From assembly GCF_030548175.1 (NCBI RefSeq), contig NZ_JAUORX010000012.1, positions 16,606-80,605 on the forward strand: DNA of 64,000 nucleotides, written 5' to 3'. Within the stretch, counting starts at the first letter, position 1; every line of letters starts with the position of its first letter. The notes under the pieces were generated by a model that saw nothing but the letters and a program-made list of their open reading frames with translations, was not told the origin of the DNA and searched no databases. Positions 44,477 to 52,397 of this stretch are shown here, piece after piece. The position numbers were made by a program, and so were the translations under genes. The stretch comes from Cognatishimia sp. 1_MG-2023 (lineage in GTDB: Bacteria > Pseudomonadota > Alphaproteobacteria > Rhodobacterales > Rhodobacteraceae).

Positions 44477-45580
44477 TTATGCAACGCTATCCAGCGCCGC
44501 AAGAAACGCATCTGTGTGTTCTGGTCGACCAATCGACACCCGGAGCCATCCAAGATAGGGCTCTTCAAACCATCCTTTGGTTAGCACACCCCGGCGCCTT
44601 AAACGCTCGGCAAGCTCATTGCCGTTTTCTTTGCAATCAAAGAACACGAAATTCGTTTGAGAGGGCGCAACGGTATAACCGCGCTTAGTCAGCTCATCTT
44701 GCAAACGTTCGCGCTCTAACCTGATGTTTTCGACACACATTGCCAGATGGCCCACATCCTCAAGTGCGGCTGCCGCCGCAGCAACCGCCACCGCATTCAC
44801 GGCAAACGGAGAGCGGATTTTCATCAATGCGCCACTAATGTCATCATGCGAACAAACAGCAAATCCAATGCGTGACCCTGCCAGCCCATAGGCCTTTGAA
44901 AAGGTCCGCAAAGAAATCCACGGCAGATCCGTTTTACTGAGCTTCTCAATTGCATCAAACCGCAACGATGGCTCAATAAAGTCCACATAGGCTTCATCAA
45001 AAACAAACAACGTTTCTGGTGTCAGCGCCTGAACGATGCGGTCAAAATCAGCTTCTGTGATCGCAGTTCCGGCCGGGTTGTTCGGCGAAGCGAACATCAA
45101 CACTTTCGGTTTTGCGCTTAATGCCTTTTCGACATCATCAATTGGGAACAACCAATCCGCCGGATATAGAATTTTTTCGGCAGTCGCCCCGCAGACTTCA
45201 GCACCTGTCTCATGTGGGCCAAAGCTTGGGCATGTTGTGACAACATGCTCGCCCGGCGAAAGAACCGCTGTAAAGATCAGCGCAATCAGATCTTCCGACC
45301 CGTTACCCGTCACAACTTGCTCCGCTTTGACGCCCAGCTTTTCACTAATCGCCAACCGCAACGCCGAGGTTGCAGCATCAGGGTAGGAGGCCAGATTTGA
45401 ACTTACAGATTCAGCAGCCTTAATCGCAGCTGGACTTGGCCCATATGGATTTTCGTTACTATCCAGCTTTGCCAGACAGTCCACGCCATAAGCCTCCCGG
45501 AAACGGTCCGCGGCGATTCCAGCATTATAAGCCGTCTGCGCGATGACTTCTTCACGGAACAGTTTCGAATAGCCCACCAT
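44477..45580 (-). CDS. Histidinol-phosphate-type aminotransferase (HisC family)
   Basis: A 367-residue fold-type I aminotransferase with the opening DRFREAYGVDCLAKLDSNENPYGPS and the PLP lysine in TFSKAYGLAGSRIGF. HisC-family members serve histidine synthesis but also act on aromatic or other amino acids; placement within a methionine-degradation cluster on a plasmid argues for a catabolic or salvage role rather than the primary hisC. The substrate is unproven. Confidence 0.87.
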   Translation of the reverse strand: MVGYSKLFREEVIAQTAYNAGIAADRFREAYGVDCLAKLDSNENPYGPSPAAIKAAESVSSNLASYPDAATSALRLAISEKLGVKAEQVVTGNGSEDLIALIFTAVLSPGEHVVTTCPSFGPHETGAEVCGATAEKILYPADWLFPIDDVEKALSAKPKVLMFASPNNPAGTAITEADFDRIVQALTPETLFVFDEAYVDFIEPSLRFDAIEKLSKTDLPWISLRTFSKAYGLAGSRIGFAVCSHDDISGALMKIRSPFAVNAVAVAAAAAALEDVGHLAMCVENIRLERERLQDELTKRGYTVAPSQTNFVFFDCKENGNELAERLRRRGVLTKGWFEEPYLGWLRVSIGRPEHTDAFLAALDSVA

Positions 45581-45791
45581 TAAAGTGACACTCCTGATTC
45601 AATATTAAAACAACACGGACAATAGCGACCGATGTATTCCACTGCGTCACAAATATGCAATACGGACTTCATGGTTTTCTAAAACGATGACACTAAGCAC
45701 CAGACTACTTGGTAATCGCGCCCCATTCTTCAAGCTCGTTCAGCAGTTGGTTCCGACACAAAGATTCCGATAATGAACATTATGTCATTAT

Positions 45792-46277
45792 TTATGTCCG
45801 ATTTTCGATATCCGGGAACACATGTGCATTTTTAACCACACCATAAACAAAGCTCGTATCAATGGAGCGAATATGCCCAATCGTATGCAAACGTTCCCGC
45901 ACGAAACGCTCGTAATCTTCAAGGTCCGCCGAAAGGACACGCAATAGGTAATCAGCACCGCCAGTCATCACATAGCATTCCAAAATCTCAGGAATGTTGT
46001 TCACCTCTTCTTCGAATTGGCCAACGACATCACCAGTGTGACCATTCAGCGTGATCCGAACAAAAACGGTGATCGGCAGCCCATAGGCCGTTGCATCAAC
46101 ATCCACATTATAACCGCGAATGACACCTTCCTTTTCAAGGATGCGTAATCGGCGCAGACACGGCGACGGAGACAGGTTCACGCTCTCAGCGAGTTCCAGA
46201 TTCGTCATGCGCCCATTTTTTTGCAGGGCTCTGATCATCTTGCGATCAGTTGTGTCTAATTTAGGTAATTTTGGCAT
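45792..46277 (-). CDS. Lrp/AsnC-family regulator
   Basis: A 161-residue Lrp-family protein (helix-turn-helix ESVNLSPSPCLRRLRILE, RAM domain VMTGGADYLLRVL). Divergent from methionine gamma-lyase, so it is the likely direct regulator of mdeA. The 45581-45791 gap behind it, before the HisC gene, holds nothing I can assign. Confidence 0.9.
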   Translation of the reverse strand: MPKLPKLDTTDRKMIRALQKNGRMTNLELAESVNLSPSPCLRRLRILEKEGVIRGYNVDVDATAYGLPITVFVRITLNGHTGDVVGQFEEEVNNIPEILECYVMTGGADYLLRVLSADLEDYERFVRERLHTIGHIRSIDTSFVYGVVKNAHVFPDIENRT

Positions 46278-46285
46278 TTCATTCT

Positions 46286-46315
46286 AACTTATTTAAGTTT
46301 TGTAGCTAACTTAGC
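46286..46315. promoter_or_regulatory. Dyad operators between Lrp gene and mdeA
   Basis: Two inverted repeats lie in the 100-base divergent gap: AACTTATTTAAGTT (46286-46299) and GCTAACTTAGC (46305-46315), sharing the core AACTTA. Tandem A/T-rich dyads are usual for Lrp-family binding. Confidence 0.45.
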
Positions 46316-46377
46316 AACTAAATGCCTGTCGATCTACCCTAATTTACTCATAGGAGATGATGAAGGGGAGAATAAAG

Positions 46378-47580
46378 ATGACGAAGGAAACTGACGGCTT
46401 TTCCACACGCGCAATCCACCACGGATACGATGCGAAAGATCATCAAGGCTCTCTAAACCCACCTGTCTATATGACATCTACCTTTACCTTTGAAACCGCA
46501 GAATCCGGCGGTGCCATGTTCGCAGGTGAACAGGCAGGTCATTTTTACAGCCGCATCTCTAACCCAACGCTCGATCAGCTTGAACAGCGCATTGCAAATC
46601 TCGAAGGCGCAGAAGCCGGCCTTGCAACCGCATCAGGCATGGGCGCGATCAGCTCTGTCTTCTGGACCTTCGTCAAAGCAGGCGACGAGGTTATCATCGA
46701 CAAAACGCTCTATGGCTGCACCTTTGCATTCCTGAGCCACGGCCTCACAAAGTTCGATGTAACCGTAAAGCCCGTCGATATGACGGACCCCAAAAACGTC
46801 CAAGAGGCGATCACGGATCGCACCAAGGTCGTTTATTTCGAAACGCCGGCCAACCCCAACAATCGCCTCGTGGATATCACAGCCATTTCTGAGATTGCTC
46901 ACAAAGTTGGCGCGCGCGTGGTCGTCGATAACACCTATGCCACACCGGTGCTGACCCGCCCTATCGAACATGGCGCAGACATCGTCTTGCACTCAGCTAC
47001 GAAATACCTCGGGGGTCACGGTGATCTGATCGCCGGCCTTGTCGTTGGGTCCGCCGAAGACATGATGCAAGTCCGCCTCATTGGCGTGAAAGACATGACT
47101 GGTGCGGTTATGGCCCCGCTCACAGCCATGCTTATCCTACGAGGCCTTAAAACCCTTGAGCTACGCGTTGAGCGCCATTGCCAATCAGCCCGCAAAATTG
47201 CCGAAGCCTTGCAGGCCCACCCGGCCGTTTTGAACGTCGCCTATCCAGGCCTCGATAGCTTCCCCCAAGCAGAGCTAGCCCAACGGCAAATGGCAAACTT
47301 CGGGGGCATGGTCCCGTTTGAAGTAAAAGGCGGGAAAGCCGGCGGCATCGCCATGATGAACCGCCTCAAACTCATTCAGCGGGCCGTGAGCCTGGGCGAC
47401 GCCGAAAGTCTGATCCAGCACCCTGCCAGCATGACCCACTCCACCTACACTCCAGAAGAACGCGCCGAACATGGCATTGCCGAAGGCTTAGTACGCCTAT
47501 CGGTCGGTCTGGAGACAGCGGACGATATTATTGACGATTTGATGAAGGCCTTGTCTCAGCACAACGCCATAGCTGCTTGA
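46378..47580 (+). CDS. mdeA: L-methionine gamma-lyase
   Basis: A 400-residue PLP enzyme that splits methionine to methanethiol, 2-oxobutyrate and ammonia. It follows the Pseudomonas enzyme (from memory) closely: FSTRAIHHGYD opening, SRISNPTLDQLEQR, and the diagnostic cysteine in TLYGCTFAF, which most other cystathionine-lyase relatives lack. The PLP lysine is in HSATKYLGGHGD. I chose ATG 46378, seven bases after GGGGAG. The methanethiol would release sulfur; the 2-oxobutyrate would need an E1 complex, which here is broken. Confidence 0.93.
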   Translation: MTKETDGFSTRAIHHGYDAKDHQGSLNPPVYMTSTFTFETAESGGAMFAGEQAGHFYSRISNPTLDQLEQRIANLEGAEAGLATASGMGAISSVFWTFVKAGDEVIIDKTLYGCTFAFLSHGLTKFDVTVKPVDMTDPKNVQEAITDRTKVVYFETPANPNNRLVDITAISEIAHKVGARVVVDNTYATPVLTRPIEHGADIVLHSATKYLGGHGDLIAGLVVGSAEDMMQVRLIGVKDMTGAVMAPLTAMLILRGLKTLELRVERHCQSARKIAEALQAHPAVLNVAYPGLDSFPQAELAQRQMANFGGMVPFEVKGGKAGGIAMMNRLKLIQRAVSLGDAESLIQHPASMTHSTYTPEERAEHGIAEGLVRLSVGLETADDIIDDLMKALSQHNAIAA

Positions 47581-47605
47581 ATCAGCCCAAGGACGGGAGA
47601 CCAGA

Positions 47606-48922
47606 ATGACAAAGAAACCCCTTTACGGCGACGCTACCAGCCAGCCTGCAAACCATAAGGCCGGAGGCTGGATTGATGGCCTTGATCGGTCTCGGAAATC
47701 CGGACCTTTCTTGGAGTCCCACCCAATGGATACCATGGGTATGTCGACCAAGGCTGTCCATGCAGGGACCCACGATGACCCGCGCACAGGCGCAGTCGGC
47801 ACACCGATCTACCAAAGCTCGACCTTCATCCTGCATGAAGAGACCTATGGTTCGATCGAAGAAGGCTTCGGTCGCGATCGTTTCATCTACACACGCTACG
47901 GCAACCCATCCCAATGGGCCGTCCAAGAAAAACTAGCTGCACTAGAAGGCGCAGAAAGCGCGCTTGTCTTTAGCTCCGGCATGGCAGCTATTTCAGCAGC
48001 AGTTCTGGCCTTGGTCGACAAAGGTGCGCACGTCGTTGCGGCAAGTGACCTTTATGGCGGCACGTTTAACCTCTTCAATCAGGAATTCCCTTCACTTGGG
48101 ATGTCTGCAACGCTCGTAGACAGCTACGACATCGAAGCGATTGAAGCAGCGATTCAGCCAAATACACAGATCCTGTACTTTGAGACAATCACCAACCCAG
48201 TGCTCAAAGTCGTGGATATCCCTGCCCTCGTGGACATCGCACGCCGGCATAACCTACGCCTCGTCATGGACTCCACCTTTGCTCCACCACCAGTGATGAA
48301 GCCATTGGAAATGGGTGTCGATCTGGTTGTGCATTCTGCATCCAAATACCTGAACGGTCACTCTGACCTGATCGCAGGCGTCGTTTGCGGCTCCCGTAAA
48401 CTTGTGGATATGGTTTGGCCACGTTTGCTCAACTACGGTGGTCAACTTGACCCACATGCGGCCTTCTTGCTGGAACGTGGTCTAAAGACTCTGGATATCC
48501 GGATGCGGGCACACGAGCAAAGCGCAACCGCTTTGTCAAAGTTCCTTGAAACGCACCCATGCGTTGAAAAAGTGCTTTACCCAATGCTGCCAAGCCACCC
48601 GGATCACGAACGTGCCAAAGAACTGATGCAGATGGGTACCGGCAACGTGACCTTCTTCGTCAAAGGTGGTGATCAAGCAGCAATTCGTCTGCTAGACCAT
48701 CTACACCTGCCCAAACAGGCAACCAGCCTGGGTGGGATCGAAAGCTTGATCAGCCTTCCGTTCAACTCTTCACAAGCCAGCATGACCTCCCGTCAACGTG
48801 CAGACATCGGCATCCTTCCTGGCTGTGTCCGTCTGTCCGTTGGTATCGAAGATGCCGACGATCTGATCGCCGATTTCGACCAAGCCTTGAACGCCATTAC
48901 TGATATGAAAGGTGCCGCATAA
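47606..48922 (+). CDS. Cys/Met-metabolism PLP enzyme (cystathionine gamma-lyase type)
   Basis: A 438-residue trans-sulfuration family enzyme with PLP lysine in HSASKYLNGHSD, and glycine in place of the methionine-gamma-lyase cysteine (DLYGGTFNLF), so it is not a second canonical methionine gamma-lyase. It has a roughly 45-residue N-terminal extension (GGWIDGLDRSRKSG) before the conserved MSTKAVHAG. Possible roles: cystathionine or homocysteine gamma-lyase, or sulfhydrylase. It follows mdeA by 25 bases and overlaps the OsmC gene by one base. Confidence 0.87.
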   Translation: MTKKPLYGDATSQPANHKAGGWIDGLDRSRKSGPFLESHPMDTMGMSTKAVHAGTHDDPRTGAVGTPIYQSSTFILHEETYGSIEEGFGRDRFIYTRYGNPSQWAVQEKLAALEGAESALVFSSGMAAISAAVLALVDKGAHVVAASDLYGGTFNLFNQEFPSLGMSATLVDSYDIEAIEAAIQPNTQILYFETITNPVLKVVDIPALVDIARRHNLRLVMDSTFAPPPVMKPLEMGVDLVVHSASKYLNGHSDLIAGVVCGSRKLVDMVWPRLLNYGGQLDPHAAFLLERGLKTLDIRMRAHEQSATALSKFLETHPCVEKVLYPMLPSHPDHERAKELMQMGTGNVTFFVKGGDQAAIRLLDHLHLPKQATSLGGIESLISLPFNSSQASMTSRQRADIGILPGCVRLSVGIEDADDLIADFDQALNAITDMKGAA

Positions 48923-49473
48923 TGCGCAACAGCATCCCTACCGCCGCTCTAAGCGAATTTGTTAACGAAGTGTCCGGCAATCCTGAAGAAGGATTGATGA
49001 GCTATGGCATCGAGATCGATTGGGAAAGCGGCACACGCGCCCGCACATCGACAAAGCCGATGCTGGTTGGCCCACATAAAGTTAGCCGCTCTTTCACATG
49101 GAAAGCGGATGAGCCACGCCAACTGATGGGCAACAACCACGGCCCTAACCCACAAGAGCTTTTGCTTTCGGGTCTTGGCTCCTGCATGATGGTCGCGTTT
49201 GTGGCCGGAGCAACCACCGAAGGTATCCAACTTGAATCCGTCAAAATCGACTTCGACGGCACATTGGACCTGCGTGGCTTCATGGGCCTGGGCAGCAACG
49301 CAACAGTTGGCTTCCCAGAAATCAACTACACAATCCACGCAGTTGGTGACGGCACACCGGAGCAGTTCGAAGAACTGCACCGCAAAGCCATCAAACATAG
49401 CCCGAATGCTCAGACCATTGTGAACCCTGTTACACTGACAGGCGAAATCACTTCCGAGCAAATCGAAGGCTAA
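48922..49473 (+). CDS. OsmC-family protein lacking the second conserved cysteine
   Basis: A 183-residue OsmC/Ohr-superfamily protein with LLSGLGSCMMVAF carrying the first conserved cysteine. The second, normally in a CP motif near the C-terminus, is replaced by serine (IKHSPNAQTIVNP), so classical thiol-peroxidase chemistry is doubtful. Coupled to the trans-sulfuration gene (stop/start overlap TAATG). Perhaps a handler of sulfur species in this methionine cluster; that is inference. Confidence 0.83.
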   Translation: MRNSIPTAALSEFVNEVSGNPEEGLMSYGIEIDWESGTRARTSTKPMLVGPHKVSRSFTWKADEPRQLMGNNHGPNPQELLLSGLGSCMMVAFVAGATTEGIQLESVKIDFDGTLDLRGFMGLGSNATVGFPEINYTIHAVGDGTPEQFEELHRKAIKHSPNAQTIVNPVTLTGEITSEQIEG

Positions 49474-49484
49474 GTCCTCCAAGC

Positions 49485-49531
49485 GAAGCCTCAGCGCCTT
49501 ACTACTCCCCAAAGGCAAATGCTGAGGCTTC
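49485..49531 (+). terminator. Terminator after the mde-like cluster
   Basis: A long stem GAAGCCTCAGC / GCTGAGGCTTC with an inner GCCTT/AAGGC pair sits 12 bases after the OsmC stop. The rest of the 49474-49740 gap shows only the ParD operator. Confidence 0.6.
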
Positions 49532-49708
49532 AATTGGATGATCCATCACACCAATTCCATTCGCCCTGTGGCGGATGGAAACAAAGTCAGCAGGCATCAA
49601 GCGCTTGCTCCGCACACAACGATGCGATCTTCAGAGGTATCCTTAGTATTTTAGGATAGACCCACGCCCTCCGGTGCGATGACAAAACCCTTGCGATGAG
49701 TGCTACTC

Positions 49709-49728
49709 AGTACTACCTTAGTGGTACT
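49709..49728 (+). promoter_or_regulatory. Candidate ParD operator
   Basis: An inverted repeat with one mismatch, AGTACTAC-CTTA-GTGGTACT, just upstream of the antitoxin ribosome-binding site, where ParD-type ribbon-helix-helix proteins normally bind to repress their own operon. Confidence 0.45.
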
Positions 49729-49740
49729 CGGAGGCAAAAC

Positions 49741-50016
49741 ATGACCGTAAAATCATCAATCTCACTGACCGACGACCAATTCGCATTTGCCAAATCCATG
49801 GTCGAAACCGGCCAATATTCTAGCCTAAGTGCTGTCTTACAAAACGGCATCGAAATGCTACGCCAAAGAGAAGCTGATGACATTCTTGAGCGTAAAGCGC
49901 TGCGTGCACTCATTGAACAGCGCGTACAAGACAACGGTGTCAGTGCGAAAGCTTTCGACAAAAACCTCTCCACAATGATCGCAAAAAAGCGCCAAGCTCT
50001 TGGGTTGGACTCTTAA
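49741..50016 (+). CDS. parD: ParD-type antitoxin
   Basis: A 91-residue ribbon-helix-helix antitoxin: KSSISLTDDQFAFAKSMVETG forms the DNA-binding N-terminus and the acidic/helical C-terminus wraps the toxin. The ATG at 49741 follows GGAGGC; a longer upstream reading is rejected. Overlaps the ParE gene by 17 bases. Probably stabilises the replicon by post-segregational killing. Confidence 0.88.
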   Translation: MTVKSSISLTDDQFAFAKSMVETGQYSSLSAVLQNGIEMLRQREADDILERKALRALIEQRVQDNGVSAKAFDKNLSTMIAKKRQALGLDS

Positions 50017-50344
50017 TTTCTCGGCAGATGCCGAGACTGACTTTGCATGTATTTTTGATCACCTCGTCGAAAGCTACACCGCTTTCGGTGAGCCGCTTGA
50101 ATCTGCCTTTCAACATGCGGAAAACCGCATTTGGCAAATTCGAGAAGACGCCAACCGCATATTAACGGCCCCCCAACGCGGTGAGCTGCAAAATGACATT
50201 TTACCCGGATGCCGCAAGCTAACGCTTGGCAGCGCATCCTTTTGGTTTGTCCTGCACGACACAGAGCAAACAGTCCAAATACTTGCTATCTTCTTTGGTG
50301 GCCAAGATACGCGTCGGCGAATGCTCTTGCGGCTCCTAGAATAA
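50000..50344 (+). CDS. parE: ParE/RelE-superfamily toxin
   Basis: A 114-residue RelE/ParE-fold toxin (LNFSADAETDFACIFDHL opening, HAENRIWQIREDANR, C-terminal GQDTRRRML). ParE proteins inhibit gyrase; RelE cousins cut mRNA, and the fold alone does not separate them. TTG start within the antitoxin gene; translational coupling keeps antitoxin in excess. Confidence 0.86.
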   Translation: MGWTLNFSADAETDFACIFDHLVESYTAFGEPLESAFQHAENRIWQIREDANRILTAPQRGELQNDILPGCRKLTLGSASFWFVLHDTEQTVQILAIFFGGQDTRRRMLLRLLE

Positions 50345-50403
50345 TCAATGCTCAACAGGGTCATTGCGAGACACGCAAAAATCCAAGGGCAGATACCCTC
50401 CCC

Positions 50404-50970
50404 CTAGAAAGTTGGCGGAGTACAGGCGCTGACAATCACACATTTCTCCGGCCCTATTTGCCGAAAACGATGCGGTGTTCGGCTGTCGAAATAATACGCA
50501 TCCCCCGGCCCCAGAACTTTACGCAACTCTCCGACCGTCACCTCGACCCGGCCAGAAATCACGATCCCACCCTCTTCGGCATCATGGCCATACATAACGC
50601 GCCCAGTGTCCGCGCCAATCTCGTAGGTTTCCTGCAAGATCATCATAGATTGGCCAAATAGGTTGTTACCCACCTGCTTTAGGGAAACCCCACCTTTGCC
50701 AATTTCCGTCAAATCCTGCGCCGCATAAAACACGGGCCGATCGCTGGCAGGTTCAAAAGCAAAGAACTCTGATAGGCTAATCGGAATCCCATCCAAGATA
50801 CGTCGCAATGCACCAACAGACGGATTCATCTTGCCCGCTTCAATCAAAGAAATCGTAGAATTTGTCACATCTGTCGCTTTGGCCAGCGCCCTTTGGGACA
50901 GGCCTGCACGCTCTCTGATCATGCGCAACCTAAGCCCAAGATCGTGATCATTATCCAAAGTGTTGCTCAT
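50404..50970 (-). CDS. XRE-cupin regulator (PuuR-like)
   Basis: A 188-residue protein: N-terminal XRE helix-turn-helix (LRMIRERAGLSQRALAKATD, then NSTISLIEAGKMNP) and C-terminal cupin barrel (YFDSRTPHRFRQIG). This is the architecture of PuuR, a repressor of putrescine/GABA degradation. It is divergent from gabT-gabD, which fits. ATG 50970 is preferred; an ATG at 50988 would add six residues. An inverted repeat TGTTGC/GCAACA (50961-50987) overlaps the start and may be its operator. Confidence 0.87.
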   Translation of the reverse strand: MSNTLDNDHDLGLRLRMIRERAGLSQRALAKATDVTNSTISLIEAGKMNPSVGALRRILDGIPISLSEFFAFEPASDRPVFYAAQDLTEIGKGGVSLKQVGNNLFGQSMMILQETYEIGADTGRVMYGHDAEEGGIVISGRVEVTVGELRKVLGPGDAYYFDSRTPHRFRQIGPEKCVIVSACTPPTF

Positions 50971-51118
50971 GTTGAGTATCCGCAACATATTTTACATCAG
51001 CCTATATAATACAACACCTTACAGAGAATAAGAAACAGACTTTTTGAAGATAGCAAAACTCACTACCGTTCCCAAGAAACCTGTGTGGACACCTTCGACA
51101 CGAAAAGAGGAACAAATC

Positions 51119-52396
51119 ATGCTCAATTCAGAGATCAAAACCCGCCGCGAGAATGCCGTTCCGCGTGGTGTAGGAATGCAAACGCAAGTCTATGCAGAGC
51201 GCGCCAAAAACGCAGAAGTGTGGGACGTCGAAGGCAACCGCTATATTGATTTCGCTGCGGGCATCGCCGTTGTGAATACAGGTCACTGCAACCCCGCCGT
51301 CATGGCCGCAGTGCAAAAACAAATGGGCTCCTTCACTCACACCTGCCACCAAGTTTTGCCCTATGAAAACTATATCCAGTTGGCTGAACGCTTGAATGCC
51401 GCTGTCCCCGGTGACTTTGAGAAAAAGACAGCCTTTGTGACGACGGGCGCAGAAGCCGTTGAGAATGCGGTTAAGATCGCACGTGCCGCCACCAACCGCT
51501 CAGCGGTGATTGCCTTTGGCGGGGGGTTTCACGGCCGTACCTTTATGGGAATGAGTTTGACCGGCAAAGTCGTGCCCTACAAAAAGGGGTTTGGCGCAAT
51601 GATGCCAGATGTGTTCCACGTCCCCTTCCCTGTTGAGCTCCATGGCACAACTGTCGATATGGCCATGAACGCGCTTGAACAGCTGTTCAAAGCAGATGTC
51701 GATGTGGATCGTGTCGCCGCAATCATCATCGAGCCTGTCCAAGGCGAAGGTGGCTTCTACCCAGCCCCAGCCGCGCTTATGACCAAGCTACGCGCCCTAT
51801 GTGATGCACATGGCATTATCCTGATCGCAGACGAGGTCCAAACTGGATTTGGTCGCACAGGTGCATTGTTCGCGATGGAACATTACGACGTTCAAGCCGA
51901 CATCACCACAATGGCCAAAGGCCTTGCCGGCGGCCTGCCGCTAGCAGCAGTCACCGGTCGCGCCGACCTCATGGATGGCGCCGCACCGGGCGGTCTTGGC
52001 GGAACCTATGGCGGTAACCCCCTCGGGATCGCAGCCGCACATGCCGTGATGGACGTTATCGAAAGCGAAAACCTATGCGCACGCGCCACAGAGCTTGGTG
52101 CACGCCTGAAAGATCGCTTGCAAACCATCGCGAAAACCACCCCGGAAATCGTCGATATCCGAGGTCCCGGTTTCATGATTGCAGCTGAGTTTAAAACCGC
52201 AGATGGCACCGCACCAAATCCAGATATGGCCAATGCAATCCGCGCCGAAGCGCTGTCTCGTGGCTTGGTGCTGCTGACCTGCGGTGTCTACGGCAACGTC
52301 ATTCGCTTCCTGGCGCCCCTTACCATCGAAGATGAAATTTTCGAAGAAGCAATGACTATTCTAGAGTCCTCGATCAACGCCGTGAAAGGTGCCTGA
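51119..52396 (+). CDS. gabT: 4-aminobutyrate aminotransferase
   Basis: A 425-residue class III aminotransferase transferring the amino group of GABA to 2-oxoglutarate. Markers: GAEAVENAVKIAR, FHGRTFMGMSLT, IIEPVQGEGGF, DEVQTGFGRTG and PLP lysine in TTMAKGLAGG. I chose ATG 51119, after GAGGAAC, over an upstream in-frame start. It is followed one base after its stop by gabD, forming a GABA-to-succinate unit. Confidence 0.92.
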   Translation: MLNSEIKTRRENAVPRGVGMQTQVYAERAKNAEVWDVEGNRYIDFAAGIAVVNTGHCNPAVMAAVQKQMGSFTHTCHQVLPYENYIQLAERLNAAVPGDFEKKTAFVTTGAEAVENAVKIARAATNRSAVIAFGGGFHGRTFMGMSLTGKVVPYKKGFGAMMPDVFHVPFPVELHGTTVDMAMNALEQLFKADVDVDRVAAIIIEPVQGEGGFYPAPAALMTKLRALCDAHGIILIADEVQTGFGRTGALFAMEHYDVQADITTMAKGLAGGLPLAAVTGRADLMDGAAPGGLGGTYGGNPLGIAAAHAVMDVIESENLCARATELGARLKDRLQTIAKTTPEIVDIRGPGFMIAAEFKTADGTAPNPDMANAIRAEALSRGLVLLTCGVYGNVIRFLAPLTIEDEIFEEAMTILESSINAVKGA

Positions 52397-52397
52397 A

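Noticed and set aside
45700..45785. Short minus-strand stretch reading CRNQLLNELEEWGAITK before a stop
   Set aside because: Looks protein-like, but only about 20 codons are open and nothing upstream supports a gene; too short to call a relic.
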